Positions 22,535-39,040 of a DNA stretch of 64,000 bases are shown here, piece by piece. Location: positions 55,303,587 to 55,367,586 of the forward strand of contig NC_089763.1 in the NCBI RefSeq assembly GCF_040412425.1. Reading direction: 5' to 3'. Source of the DNA: Macrobrachium rosenbergii (taxonomy: Eukaryota > Arthropoda > Malacostraca > Decapoda > Palaemonidae). Each line of letters opens with the position of its first letter. Position 1 is the stretch's first letter. Both the position numbers and the translations under genes were made by a program. The notes under the pieces were generated by a model. It saw only the letters and a program-made list of their open reading frames with translations, made no database searches and was not told where the DNA came from.

Positions 22535-23935
22535 GTGTATTGTAAACCCTTTTCGTTGAGTAAACCAGAAAAAATGGCTCTGTTTGAAGTTCAGGAAATT
22601 TTGGCTGCTCCAACCAACAGAAAGTTATCAGAATCTCACCTGACTAAGGCACAGTGGACTCCCCTAGCAGTGACATGTGGGGGTATTGTTACTCTTGATA
22701 TGATTGAGGCACAAGTCAAGCGTGTCGCAATCCAGACATTAATAAGCTCTGGTAAAGTAGATGGAGAGTTAAGGGAGGTATATGAATTGTTGAATGCAGC
22801 TGAGGTAGAATTTACAAATAAGGTAAGGCAAGAGAATGAGAACGGTGATGTAGAGGCAGAACTTAGGAGTTTAGACTCAGAAGAATTTTAGGGTAGACTG
22901 AAGGTGCTAGATCAGAAGAAAACTTACTTAGGCTGCAGAGAAAAAGAAGAAAGAGAAAAAGCAAAAGAAGAAAGAGACAGAGTAAGAAGATGAGATGAAG
23001 AAGAAAAAGAAAAAGCAAAACATGAAAGGGAGATGGAGTTAATCAGAGCTCAATCCATACTACCTGTAAACCCATATAATTATATCCAAGGTAATGCAGA
23101 CCCTGTGTTTGATGTAGTTAGAGTATGAGTTAATTCCAAAATTTACAGAAGCAGCTCCAGATGCATTATTTTTTGATCACTTTTGAAAAGTGGAATTTCA
23201 GGTCACGGAGATTTTTAAGAGGATAAATGGTCAATTTTAATCAGAGTGTTCTCATTGGTAAAGGAAGAAGTTATTAACATTTTTAGCCTTATCAGCTGAT
23301 CAGTGTAAAGAGTATTTCTGGTACTCAAACACAGTGTGCTCAGGTTTACCAGATGACCCCTGAATATTACAATGAAAGATTCAGATCTTTGAAAAAGGAT
23401 GACAAGATGACTTTCTTGGATTATGCCTATAAAGTAAGGAGATATTTTAAATGATGGCTGGAAGCTGCTAAAGTTAAGTCTATGGACGAACTTGAAGAAT
23501 TAGTGGTCTTAGAGCAATATCTAAGAGGAATTCCTGAACATATAAGAGCTTATTTGAGAGAGAGAGAGGTGAAGAAACTTGATGAAGCTGCTACTCTGAG
23601 TGAGGACTATAGCATAATATCCAGCAAAAAAGAATTATAATGGCAGATGGCAGGTACCAGAACCAACAATTCACAGGTTATAGGTCCCAGTCGAATTTTA
23701 AGAACAGTGCTGTGTGAAACCCCTTTAATAATTATGCCAGTACAAAGCCAGGATATGCCCCACAGCAGTGGAATGTTAAACCCGCCCCTTCTAGCCTATT
23801 CTCAAGACAGGTGCAGAAAACTAATGTTGTTTGCCACAAGTGTGGAAGAGTAGGATGTTATAGTCGAGACTGCTTTAAAGTGTACCAGCAGACTAAACCA
23901 GTTGGACAGGTGACAAGAGGTAACTAGGTAAAGCC
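22535..23935 (+). pseudogene. Gag of the Gmr1-like element, broken
   Basis: An open stretch to 22891 (about 105 residues from the ATG at 22574) is followed by a lysine/glutamate-rich coiled-coil-like segment and a gag domain near 23370-23640, with a readable V-L-E-Q-Y-L-R-G-I-P-E-H that resembles SCAN-like gag regions. A zinc knuckle near 23835-23876 reads C-H-K-C-G-R-V-G-C-Y-S-R-D-C: the histidine of the usual CCHC knuckle is a cysteine. Stops (for example at 22889-22891) and frame changes break the gene. Gag forms the particle and packages element RNA. Confidence 0.7.
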
Positions 23936-23965
23936 AACTACGAGGAAAATGTTGGAACAAGTGAA

Positions 23966-24406
23966 ATGAGACAAGCAGAGTGCTTAGCAACCAGTGGAAA
24001 TGCAATTTCCAGTAGTGAGTGGCTGAACAGTGAGGAGGCTTTTAAGCCATATATCTATGAAGGTATGCTGACAACTCCCTCTTTGAGTGTACAGGTACCA
24101 GTGAAGATATTATGTGATTCGGGAAGTAATCATAGTGTGGTAGTCCGTGGTGCTTACCCACAGTTGGAGAAGAATTTCACTGCAGATTCAGTTATTTTAA
24201 AGTTAATAGGAGGAGAGGAAGTAACTCCTATATGCCGCTTGCATTTGTCATGTGAATTAGTGACAGGAAATATTGATTTTGCAGTAAAAGACTCACTAGC
24301 TGTTGAAGGTGTGCATGTTCTAAATAAAATCATTTGGTGGTGTTCCTTCGTTCCTTGTCCTTTAGTGACAGACATTCTGTTAAGGATTAGTCCTGAGATA
24401 AATTAG
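23966..24406 (+). pseudogene. Aspartic protease of the Gmr1-like element
   Basis: A 146-codon open frame contains V-K-I-L-C-D-S-G-S-N-H-S-V-V near its middle, the Asp-Ser-Gly active-site loop of retropepsins, after a beta-strand-like lead. The enzyme would act as a homodimer to cleave the polyprotein. It lies directly after the gag zinc knuckle, as expected. A stop at 24404-24406 separates it from the integrase frame. Confidence 0.72.
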
Positions 24407-24454
24407 AGAACAAAAAACCCTCACCTATTTCCAAGTTGTGTAACTACCAGGAGC

Positions 24455-25870
24455 ATGAAGAGAACTGAGCATAGAAGTGAAGAAACTGAAGATTTACCTG
24501 CACCAGAAGGATCTTTGAGCTTAGAAGAGCTGTTCCAGGAAAGTGAAGTTTCCCCTAATGTCAGTACTGAAGAGATTCTTGAGCCTTCTTTGAAAATCCT
24601 ATTAATGGTAAAGAGAAGAGTTAGTCAAAATATTCCTGAAGACAGTAGTGAAACTACAGAAGCAGAGTTAACAGATATTGAGAGTTCAACCCTTGAAGTT
24701 GGTCAAGTGACTAGAGAGAAATTAGTGGAACTGCAGAAGAGGGATACAACGTTGGCTGATCTGTTCTTCAGAGTTGTTGAACAAGAAGAAATGCAACAAA
24801 CTTCTACCTGTTATTATCTAAAGGAAGGATTGCTAATGAGGAAGCATCGACCTGCAGATATACCAGGAAATGCTGAATGGGGTGAATATCATCAAATTTT
24901 AATTCCATATCCATTGAGGAAGCAAGTGGTAGCAGTAGCGCACGAGGCTGGACATATGGGAATCAGGAAGACTGTTGAGAAGGTTATCAAGTATTTTTTT
25001 TGGCCTGGACTTCACAAGGATGTTAGCAAATTTTGCAGGGAGTGTCATACATGCCAGATAGCTGGAAAACCAAATGAAACTATTCAAAAGCTCCCTACAA
25101 CCGATAGAAGTTAAGGAGAACCCTTTTGCAAGGAGATAATAGATGTGGTTGGTCTGCTTCTGAAAACGAAGAAAGGACATGAACATCTGTTGACGTTAAT
25201 GTGTCCTGTAACAAGATATCCTGAGGCGATTCCTGTAAGAAGTATTAGTGCAAAGGTAATTGCTGAGAAGTTGGTGGAATTTTTCTCCAAGTTTGGAATT
25301 CCAGAAATTGTACAGAGTGATAGAGGAACGAACTTTACCTCAAAATTATTCCAGGATGTGATGAATTTGCTAGGAGTGAAACAACGGTTATCTACTGCTT
25401 ATCACCCAGAGACTCAAGGAGCCTTAGAAAGGTACCACCAGACTTTGAAAAGTATGTTAACCAAGTACTGTAATGAGTCGGGAAGAGAATGGGATGTTGG
25501 TTTACCCTTAATGTTATTTGAGGTTAGAAATGCTTATCAAGAAAGGATGGGATGTTCGCCAAATGAAATGATTTTCGGTTGAGACGTGAGAGGTCCATTG
25601 AAAATCCTTGCATAGAACTGGGAAGAAAATGAAAAGTAAGTCCAAGGGGAATATGTGAAGAACTTGAGGAAAAGGTTAAAAGAAATTAGAAAATTCTCTT
25701 TAGAAAATTTGAAGACAAGCAAGAAAATGAAAAGAAAGTATGACGTAATTAAGACTAAGCTAAGAAACTTCAGTGTTGGACAGCAAGTTCTAGTGTTTTT
25801 ACCATTAAAAGGTTTCCCCATTTACAAATAAATTACTTTGTCCTTATAGGATAACAGAAAAGTTTAGTGA
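24455..25870 (+). pseudogene. Integrase of the Gmr1-like element
   Basis: An acidic linker (24455-24700) leads into an H2C2 zinc-binding domain: the H-E-A-G-H-M-G pair near 24945, then C-R-E-C-H-T-C near 25038. The catalytic core follows: I-D-V-V-G at 25139, Q-S-D-R-G-T-N-F at about 25314, and a glutamate in G-A-L-E-R-Y-H near 25421, so the D-D-E triad looks intact. The C-terminal part continues with stops to a G-x-x-V-L-V-F-like segment near 25780. One stop near 25112 breaks the frame between the zinc domain and the core. The important point is its position upstream of RT. Confidence 0.82.
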
Positions 25871-26019
25871 TCTAACTTATGTGATTGAAACACCAGGGAG
25901 ATAAGGAAATGACAGAGGAAGATACATGTAAATCTTTTGAAACCCTACTTTCAGAGACTAGAACTGAGGTTATGTCTATAATCAAACAACTTCATATTCT
26001 AGAGGATGATGAAAATGGT

Positions 26020-26570
26020 TATTGATTTTGGGAGCTGAAAACAAGATGAACAATTCCTTTTTCAATATTAGAAAATTTAGAAAACAATCTAAAAGTGTTG
26101 AACAAAGCAAAGAATCAACTGAAATGACCCAAAGTTTCCCTGAGATTTTTACAGACATTCCTAAGTGTACTGACTTGACAAAGCATGAGATAAAGATCAG
26201 AGAAGATGCTAAACCATTCAAGCAAAGAGCATATCGTGTATCACCCTTTCATTGAGATGTTTTGAAAAAGGAAGTTGAATATTTGTTGCAGCATGGATTG
26301 GCAGAGTCCAGTTCAAGTCATCACAGTTTTCCTTGTGTGTTAGTGAAGAAACCAGATGGCTCGTTTAGGATGTGTACTGATTATAGAAAGCTGAATTCCA
26401 TCAGTGTAGCTGATAATTATCCCTTACCTCTTATTGATCAATTACTCATAAAATATGATAATATTTGGAAAGCCAAGTTTGTTTGTAAAGTGGTGAAAAA
26501 GAGTTACAAGATTTGTGAATGTGTTTTAGAGTTTATCATCTTATTTTGTGCAAGTTTTGGTAGTTTGTAA
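26020..26570 (+). pseudogene. Truncated reverse transcriptase after integrase
   Basis: The frame at 26022-26255, then 26262-26570 after one stop (26253-26255), carries the N-terminal RT region: K-K-P-D-G-S-F-R-M-C-T-D-Y-R-K-L-N, followed by Y-P-L-P-L-I-D. These are the fingers motifs of Ty3/gypsy RTs. Similarity ends near 26490 and neither a Y-x-D-D box nor RNase H is found before the LTR at 26723. About 1.2 kb or more of the usual gene is missing. A purine-rich stretch near 26675-26690 could be the polypurine tract. Confidence 0.78.
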
Positions 26571-26722
26571 TTCCCTGATTGTTTGTATAATCTTGCTGTG
26601 TAAGAGAGAACATTTTTGGAGAGAGCAGTGTAATTGTAGATTATTTATTCCGTTCCAAATCATGTTTAAATTTCATGAAGTGGTAGGATAATTAATCTTC
26701 TGTTGACTGAAATATTATGAGG

Positions 26723-28980
<2,258 letters not shown>

Positions 28981-29949
28981 TATATCTTCTTCTTCTTCTT
29001 CTTTTTCGTGCTTTTTATCCATAACTTTGACTTTATGCCTTCTTTGAAGGATATTTTTTGATTTGTCTTTAATACTAATTATCTGTTTCATCAGTAATAT
29101 GGCTGGCTTATCAATGAAATGTATGCATGTTTTAAAAACACGGTGTGGTGCATGTATTTTTAATTTTTTGTCTGCAGCCAGAAAACAAGTTGTTAGAAGG
29201 CGGTAGGTCGAGCAGTTTGACTTATGTTTTTCAAAGATGTTCAAGTGGTTTATATTTGAAAATGTATTAGTCTGTAATCTAAAATTTGCTTAAAAAGAAA
29301 ACCTCGTGTTAAAATATACATAATCCTGGGATGTCTCAGATACCACTGTACATATATGCATTTATTCAGATAAAACGTTATATCAATATTTGAACCTCAC
29401 CAAATGTACCTATTATATATAAATCCTGAAATGGATTCAGGAACAACTGAATATGCAGCAGAATATATCATATATATATATATATATCTATAATATATAC
29501 CTTTGATATATATATATAATGAATACCGAATGATTACGTTTATCTGTTATAGATATAAGATGAAACACTGAGTGTTTGGGGTCTTAGATATATTTTTGAT
29601 ATAAGCATTACTACAAGGAGATATTGGCTTTGTTTGTCACAGCCGAGAGCACCTGTTTATAATCCACAGCCCTCCACTACTGTATATTATCATAACAGTG
29701 TCCCAGCAAAGAAATTGTGTATTAACAGTTTTGAAATTAGAAACAGAATATTTGTTTTAAATCAAATTATTGACTATTTAATATTGTCACGTTGATTAAA
29801 TTAATTGGGATGATTTAGAGATAAAAACCATATGGCTTTTTTCTGATAGTCGGTTTGGTTATACATATATATATCATGGGTTGTAATATTATATTATATA
29901 CACTTATTATATATATTTATATATATATATATCATTATATATATATAGT

Positions 29950-29997
<48 letters not shown>

Positions 29998-30024
29998 ATA
30001 TTATATATATATATAACATATATA

Positions 30025-30084
<60 letters not shown>

Positions 30085-30090
30085 CATATA

Positions 30091-30189
<99 letters not shown>

Positions 30190-30191
30190 GG
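28981..30191. other. Non-coding spacer between LTRs
   Basis: AT-rich unique sequence (28985-29860) without a recognisable gene, then imperfect and pure AT arrays from about 29880 to 30184 that lead into the solo LTR. Confidence 0.6.
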
Positions 30192-32530
<2,339 letters not shown>

Positions 32531-34422
32531 ATATTTGTACATGTATATATGCGTGCGTGCATGTGTGTTTGTGTATTTATGTTGTCCTCTAGTTCTTTTA
32601 TTAATTTCATTATAAGAACAATATTAAAGGAAGTCAGTTAAAATTTTTATGAAAAGATCAAAGTACATCCTCCCTAGAATGATGAACTAATTCAAAGATT
32701 TTGTCGAAGCTCCTTTGAAAGCTGATGGTGATTTATAGGAGAGGAGTGTGTAGAGTTCAGGGTTTCGATGTAAAACTTTTGAATACAGTATATATATAGA
32801 ATCGCAAGAAAAAACTTGTGCGTTTAATTTGGAGTTTTTGAAATTGGACTGCAAGGTATTTGTAACCACAGAGAAGTGCAATTTTAATTATAACATCAGT
32901 TCTTACGGGTAACCACACTTATACAGTTTGTGAGAAATGTAATGGGAGCAGTGTGAAAAATATGCTCCATCTCTAGTATTGGTTAGTTGAGCTCTGTAGT
33001 GTCAGTTCTTGGATGAGGGATCGGCAAGGGTTACATTAAGGGCCGGAAAGCCAAAGGAGTTAGTCGGTTTGTAATATAAAATAACTCCAGAATCTAAAGA
33101 CAACCAGTCGGAATTGGGTTCCTATGCATTTAAAGTTTACATCATTTAATATTTTGATATGATAGCAGGAGGTAATTTATCTTTGAAGGTGTTCGATGAT
33201 TAGTGCCCAAAGAACATGAGTAGTCCTCGTGCTTTTCAAATGTTACTAAAGATAATTACAAATTTAAGTAAGATTGATTTGGCCTGGTCATTTGATGCAC
33301 TAGAAATTTAGGTTTAAATTCCATGGGTGACAGTTTCTATGAATATAAATGAGGCCAATTTAATAGCCCCACCTTTTATCATAAATGAGTTTAGTTTCCA
33401 TATCCTTTCGAGATTCATTAAAGTTTCATCTGCTTTGTAATTTTACGATAAAGAGCTGACAGGTTTAACTGTTGTAATACCGTTTTACTTTGTATGTTTT
33501 ACTAAAGGGTGTTTGCAGCTGCATGCACTTTTTAGCCTTTTATTTTTTCCTCCATTCCCGTTTCCTTTCTTCAATCTTGCTTTCCAACCTCTGATTGTTA
33601 CTACTTAGTGCTACTGCTTGCTTTTTCCCAGTTCCACTTTTAGATCCATGTACTTCACCACCTCTGTGTTTTTTGAACCCCTCTGTCTTGCTGTCCAATC
33701 ACTCCAGCTCCCTCTTAATGGCCGAAAGTGCTCCAGTGCTTGGCTTACCAGCTTAAATTTCATAAAAAAAAAAAATCAATCAGAATTTATAAAATAATCA
33801 GTCATCATAGTTTTCGAGTTTTCATTTTTTATAACATACTAGTCAGAATTCTTTGTCAGCATTCTAAAACTGAACACATTTTTTTTACACATTGTGGAAA
33901 ACGCACGTTTCTCCTTACTTTTGCATGTCTTCAGCTTTTCTTGTTTTAGAATTCCAAACAGTTTATTTAGAATTTTTCCTAATATATCAGGAAGTCCCTC
34001 ACGGTTTGCAGACTATTTGTTTCTTACAGAATATATTCGCTCGCTTTCTTTCTGTTTCTCTGAAGAGAAAGCGTGCCACATTTTATCTCTCTCAGTGGTA
34101 TTCTTTCCATTTACTGTATCGCTGGAGAACCAAACGGCGATCACCGCACTTCATATCTTCCTGAGGCCATTCAGATGTCGAGCTTTCATTTTGACTTTTG
34201 TAGCTTTCCACATTCATTTTGTCCGTTACATTACGATAGCCAAATTTAAGTGGTTTCGTTGTAATCAGGGATGCTGTTTGCTACAGATAATGCATTATTG
34301 TATTAGATACTCATTGTACTTCCCTGTACCCAAGATGATAATCTTACTTGACATGTATGTATGGTTTTGTGTGTGAAGCATGTACGACCACCCTTAGCCT
34401 AACAGTTATGCTGCCTAATGTT

Positions 34423-34428
<6 letters not shown>

Positions 34429-34488
<60 letters not shown>
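34429..34488. repeat. (CT)n microsatellite
   Basis: About 29 CT units. Confidence 0.96.
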
Positions 34489-34492
<4 letters not shown>

Positions 34493-34773
34493 ATATTTTT
34501 TATGCCTCCTCGAAGTCTTACTCTTGATCACTCAAGTTTAAATTCCCTGTGTCCTCTTTTTTAATTATGCATTTATTTATCAAGTTGTTTCTGACTGCGC
34601 CTTTTCTTTCAACACAGATTCTGTCTCTCATACAAAGCCAATTCCTTTACCATGGGTCCAACGCTTCCCTCTCCTTGTCGAATCTTTTTATAAGACAGAG
34701 AAATGAAGAGGAAGACAGACGAAAATAAAATAAGAAAAACAATGGCCGCCTGTGTTCGACGACGCAATTTTAC

Positions 34774-34777
<4 letters not shown>

Positions 34778-34825
<48 letters not shown>
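34778..34825. repeat. (GA)n microsatellite
   Basis: About 23 GA units with one interruption. The distance to the (CT)n array at 34429 is only 290 bp, so the two could pair as an inverted repeat. Confidence 0.95.
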
Positions 34826-35056
34826 CGAGATGGTGGGCCAGTTCTCTTCTCCCGGAAAATATGATAGTTCGGGGTCAATTTGCATATATTTCCAAGAACG
34901 TCTTATGGAATTTCTATGACGCTTAGCCTTCTATCTGTATTTCCCTTTGACTTACTGTCCTGGCTTTTCTCAGGCGCGGGAGAGCGCGCACCGACGTATT
35001 CACTGATATTATAGAATAATTTATATTCCAGACAATGGGAATATAGAATAATCTCC

Positions 35057-35354
35057 CGTTGGGGGTGGGGGGAGTGCCGCCAGTGCACCTCGCGGTACAC
35101 TTTAGGTATTAAGGTTCTTCGCAATGTCCCTTCGGCCCCTAACTGCAACCCCTTCCATTCCCTTTACGTAGTTCTGTTCATATTCTCTTTCCTCCATCTT
35201 ACTCTCTACCCTCTCCAAACAATTTGTTAATAGTGCAACTGCGAGGTTTTCCTCCCGCTACACCTTTCAAACCCTTTTACTGTCAATTTCCGTTTCAGCA
35301 CTGAATGACCTTATAGGTCCCAGCGCTTGGCCTTTGTTCTAAATTGTATATTCT
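35057..35354 (+). repeat. SINE-like dispersed repeat, copy 1
   Basis: Homologous to 36085-36340 and 41699-42012. Shared landmarks are CAGTGCACCT, CCCTTCGGCCCCTA, TTCATATTCTCTTTC, CAACTGCGAGGTTTTCCTCC and CCCAGCGCTTGGCC. About 300 bp, no coding capacity. I recall this repeat as common in palaemonid shrimp sequences, which is unverified here. Confidence 0.85.
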
Positions 35355-35467
35355 TCTGTAGAATAACCAGCTCTGCCCGAATAAGCTCAGTTTCTTACCG
35401 ATACACAATTACAGTTTATTTTCCCAAACATCAGCCTTTCATCTGCCCTTTCATAACACCCCCTGCC

Positions 35468-35472
<5 letters not shown>

Positions 35473-35518
<46 letters not shown>

Positions 35519-35520
35519 TG
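35473..35520. repeat. (GT)n microsatellite
   Basis: About 22 GT units ending in GAGTGAGTGA. Confidence 0.96.
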
Positions 35521-35537
35521 AGTGAGTGTGTGGCTCT

Positions 35538-35625
35538 AGGACAATTCGGTGCCGAACAATTCAGTAATAAGATAGTTTGGTACCAGACAATTCGGTACCG
35601 GACAATTCGGTACCACTAACATTAT
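35538..35625. repeat. Short tandem units around GACAATTCGGTACC
   Basis: Four to five diverged 17-20-bp units built on (A/G)ACAATTCGGT(A/G)CCG lie in tandem. They sit 215 bp from a FLYWCH-like coding fragment and may be the terminal repeats of the same transposon remnant. Confidence 0.7.
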
Positions 35626-35841
35626 TAAAAAGATAAACATAAACCCACAATGTATATACCCGTATATTGTTTAATTACCAGTGGTAAAGAAGAAGGGAAT
35701 TTATAATGCTTAGAAAATTAAACTGCTGCTGAAATTCATGTTTAATAAAATAAAGTGAATTGACAAAATGAATTTTTGCATTTATTATTGAACACAATAC
35801 TAAAAAAAAAATCTTAAAAGTTGCAGTATTAAAAAATGTTT

Positions 35842-35951
35842 ATCTGTATGAAGTCGAGCTTTGCACGAGCGATTTTCACAACGCCAGCATATTTTTGAAC
35901 GACCATTTCCAAATTTACAAACTTGCAAGTGGCCATTCCTTACCTCATGGG
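35842..35951 (-). pseudogene. FLYWCH zinc-finger fragment
   Basis: The minus strand reads, in one frame without stops, G-H-L-Q-V-C-K-F-G-N, then I-C-W-R-C-E-N-R-S-C, then K-A-R-L-H-T-D. The W-x-C-x5-C-x-(G/A)-R-x-H-T arrangement is the core of the FLYWCH zinc finger. FLYWCH domains are often found joined to MULE-type transposases in invertebrate repeats. Only about 36 codons are recognisable and no transposase follows. The neighbouring tandem GACAATTCGG units support a transposon origin. Confidence 0.58.
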
Positions 35952-36084
35952 CTGATAACTGATACTAAAATTTAGTTAAGAAAAATGATTGACCACAGTA
36001 ACAGTGCTATACTTTAAAATAAACCGAAAATACACAAATGAAATGGGTCACGACCACTTGACTTAGAACAATCGTTTCATATCT

Positions 36085-36340
36085 CATCACTTAAGGGTCT
36101 TTGCAGCGTTCCTTCGGGCCCTAGCTACAACATCTCTCGTTTTTTTTTTACTGTAACTATACTCAAATTCTTTTTCTTCCATCTGACTTGCCACCCTCTA
36201 AAAATTGTTTTCTAGTACAACTGCGAGGTCCCCTTGTTACACCTTTATATCCTTATTACTATCAATTTCCTTTTCGGCGATGAATGACCTGACAGGTCCC
36301 AGCGCTTGGCCTTTGGCTTAAATTCTGTATTCTCTATTCA
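36085..36340 (+). repeat. SINE-like dispersed repeat, copy 2 (5' shortened)
   Basis: Matches copy 1 from the GGTCTTTGCAGCGTTCCTTC block to the CCCAGCGCTTGGCC block. The first ~45 bp are absent. Confidence 0.82.
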
Positions 36341-36373
36341 AATGAGAAGTTTAGTTAAAAAGTCTTATATGTG

Positions 36374-36600
<227 letters not shown>

Positions 36601-36724
36601 TATACAATTGTTCTGTGCATTAGTAGAATTACTAAAAGGACCTCATTCAAACTGGATGTATTTAATAGTTTATGTCAAAAGTTACAATTGGACAAACAGT
36701 ATATTATCAATATACAATGTTATA

Positions 36725-36882
36725 TATCCATATTTATATCTGTGTGCTGGGTATATATATATAATATATCTTATTTATCCACCCTCTCTTGACCTTTATC
36801 TTTCTCTTTATATTATATATTTTATGTATAATATATATGTATATAATACTGTATATATATATATATGTAATTAATATATATA

Positions 36883-36951
<69 letters not shown>

Positions 36952-36993
36952 TATATATATTTATACATATATTATATATATATATATATTATA

Positions 36994-37060
<67 letters not shown>
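36725..37060. repeat. AT-rich and (AT)n array at the Penelope-like element edge
   Basis: Imperfect TATA-rich sequence with pure AT runs at 36887-36945 and 36988-37058. The right edge is directly followed by coding-like sequence of the next element. Confidence 0.93.
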
Positions 37061-37062
<2 letters not shown>

Positions 37063-37586
37063 TTATGGAAATCTTCGTAGGACTACAGATGCCCTAACAA
37101 GGAAACGCGACAGAAAACTAAAAAATCTTATTAACGGCAGTGACTGGGCTAATAGTGCACGTAATGATTGTGTTATAAACTTATCAAGTAAACAAATAAG
37201 TGAAAATGTGAGTGCACTCGGATATGGTTTATCCTTCTTTATATGTAATAGACCCTCTATTGGATATTTGAAAAATATTGTGATCTTCCTAAAAACCATG
37301 TTGACATAATTAAAGGTACTGTTTATGGAGGTGCCAATGTTAGGGATGAAACTAATTTCCCTGCTCGCTTCAAGAAAAGTTTGACCGATCTTAAAAAAGA
37401 CAATACAATCTACATCACAAAAGCTGATAAGTAGAATAGTACTGTAATTTTAGATAAAGTTGACTGTATATCACGTATGCAAGCCCTACTGGATGATGAT
37501 ACGACTTACAAACAACTAACAAAAAATCCCCTTGATCAAGTCATAACAAATTTTAGTGGCACAGTGGAAAAATCCTTAAAGATAAA

Positions 37587-38330
37587 ATGGAACTAATTGG
37601 TCAGTTGTCAGTAAAATTTCCCTTGTACGGATTAGTAAAAACGCACAAAGAAAATAAGACTATGCAGCCTATTATCAGTACTGTTGGGTCATTATCATAT
37701 AAATTTTCGAAATATATTATCAAGCTTTTGTCCCCGTTACTTGGAACTATCTCTGATTCTCACATATATAATTGTCTAGATTTAGTTGATAAATTAAACA
37801 AAATCACTTTTTGCCCCACTGATAGATTCGTTAGTTTTGATGTTTGTTCTCTTTTTACTAAAGTCCGAATAGATTCTATTTTAGAGTATCTTAGTAATGA
37901 ACTAATCCATCATGAATTACCTCTACCTGTAAGTTATATTATTTCACTCACTAGGTTGAGCATTTGTGATTGTAAGTTTATATTCAATGGTGAATTTTAC
38001 CAACAAATATTTGGTATGGCAATGTACAACCCTTTATCCCCATTCCTCTCAAACTTGTATATGGAATTTTTTGAAAAACGATATTTACCTAATATTATTT
38101 ATACTCCTTTAAATTGATATAGATATGTTGATATTTAAGCTGTTTTGCTTGTTGGTATTGATGTAAATGATTTACTCTCTAATTTGAATAACCAGGTACC
38201 ATCCATTCAGTTTTCTTTAGAATCAGAAAAAGGATAATTGCCTCCCTTTCTTAGATGTCTTAATACATAGAGAACCATTTCAGTGCAAATTCAGTTTTTA
38301 TAGGAAACCAGCCAACGACTTAACTTATGT
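37587..38330 (+). pseudogene. Penelope-like reverse transcriptase
   Basis: A 176-codon open stretch contains L-Y-G-L-V-K-T-H-K-E-N-K, F-V-S-F-D-V-C-S-L-F-T-K-V and F-G-M-A-M-Y-N-P-L-S-P. All are Penelope-like RT landmarks; the last normally has Gly where Tyr is seen. At 38118-38140 the catalytic box reads R-Y-V-D-I and then a stop, so one of the two aspartates of Y-V-D-D is missing. A thumb-like segment (Q-F-S-L-E-S-E-K) follows. The enzyme is inactive. Confidence 0.82.
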
Positions 38331-38382
38331 CCATTTTTATTCAGGCCATCACCTTAATATCAAAATATCAATTTTTTATTTT

Positions 38383-39040
38383 ATGTTTTTAAGAGCTTTA
38401 CGCAATGTCAGTCCCCAGTATTTGGATAAAGAAATCAAATACATAAGAAAAATAGGGACAGATTTATGTTATCCTTCACATATACTAGAGGTTTGTTATA
38501 ATAAAGCCCATAAAAAGTTTTATAGTGAAAGTAACATGGAGAAAGAAACCCCTAAGAACATTCTTAGCTTGCCTTATTTTAGTGGTTTTGAAAACATAAA
38601 ATTATTGATAAATCTTTTAATGTCAACCTGGTTTTTTTCCTATAATAACACACCAGGTAGAATCTTAATGAAAAATAGCCCAGAGTAATGTTAATGAAAA
38701 ATAGCCTTAAAGAAAACAACAACATAATAATATATAAAATTCCATGTTTGGACTGCCTCTCTTTTTATATCGGTCAATCTGGCAAAGATTTAGATGTATG
38801 TATCAAGCAACATAAGTATTAGTCAAAACTGGGCAAACATCCAATGCTATATTTATTCATTTAAGTGAAAGCTCTCACAGGATAAATTGGACTGAAAGTT
38901 CAGTTATTGCCAGATCGAAAGATTTCGCTTCAAGAAATCTTTTGGAATCCGCTATTATACAGCTCATTTCCAGCTGTAATTTTAACCATAGCCCTGGCAT
39001 GTATTATTTGGCCCCTGTATTAAAAAATTTTCAAGAATGA
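38383..39040 (+). pseudogene. Penelope-like linker and GIY-YIG endonuclease
   Basis: The open stretch 38383-38688 is the linker between RT and endonuclease. The endonuclease follows in a new frame: C-L-D-C-L-S-F-Y-I-G-Q-S-G near 38738-38776 is the GIY-YIG core with the preceding Cys pair typical of Penelope elements, and K-Q-H-K follows. The arginine usually found a few residues before that box appears as cysteine. A glutamate within N-L-L-E-S-A-I-I-Q near 38938-38964 matches the distal catalytic Glu. Stops flank the domain. Confidence 0.76.

Larger units (their letters stand above)
32576..35056. other. Non-coding region, no gene seen
   Basis: AT-rich unique sequence with a (CT)n and a (GA)n array. 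The longest open frame (33894-34376, 160 codons) is rich in Phe/Ser/Leu from T-rich DNA and shows no domain. Confidence 0.55.

Noticed and set aside
28985..29244. Minus-strand frame with Cys/His and a lysine/glutamate-rich end
   Set aside because: The acidic end comes from a CTT repeat and the rest has no recognisable domain.
33894..34376. 160-codon open frame
   Set aside because: Longest frame outside mobile elements, but rich in Phe/Ser/Leu from T-rich DNA, with no domain and no clear start context; best explained by chance.
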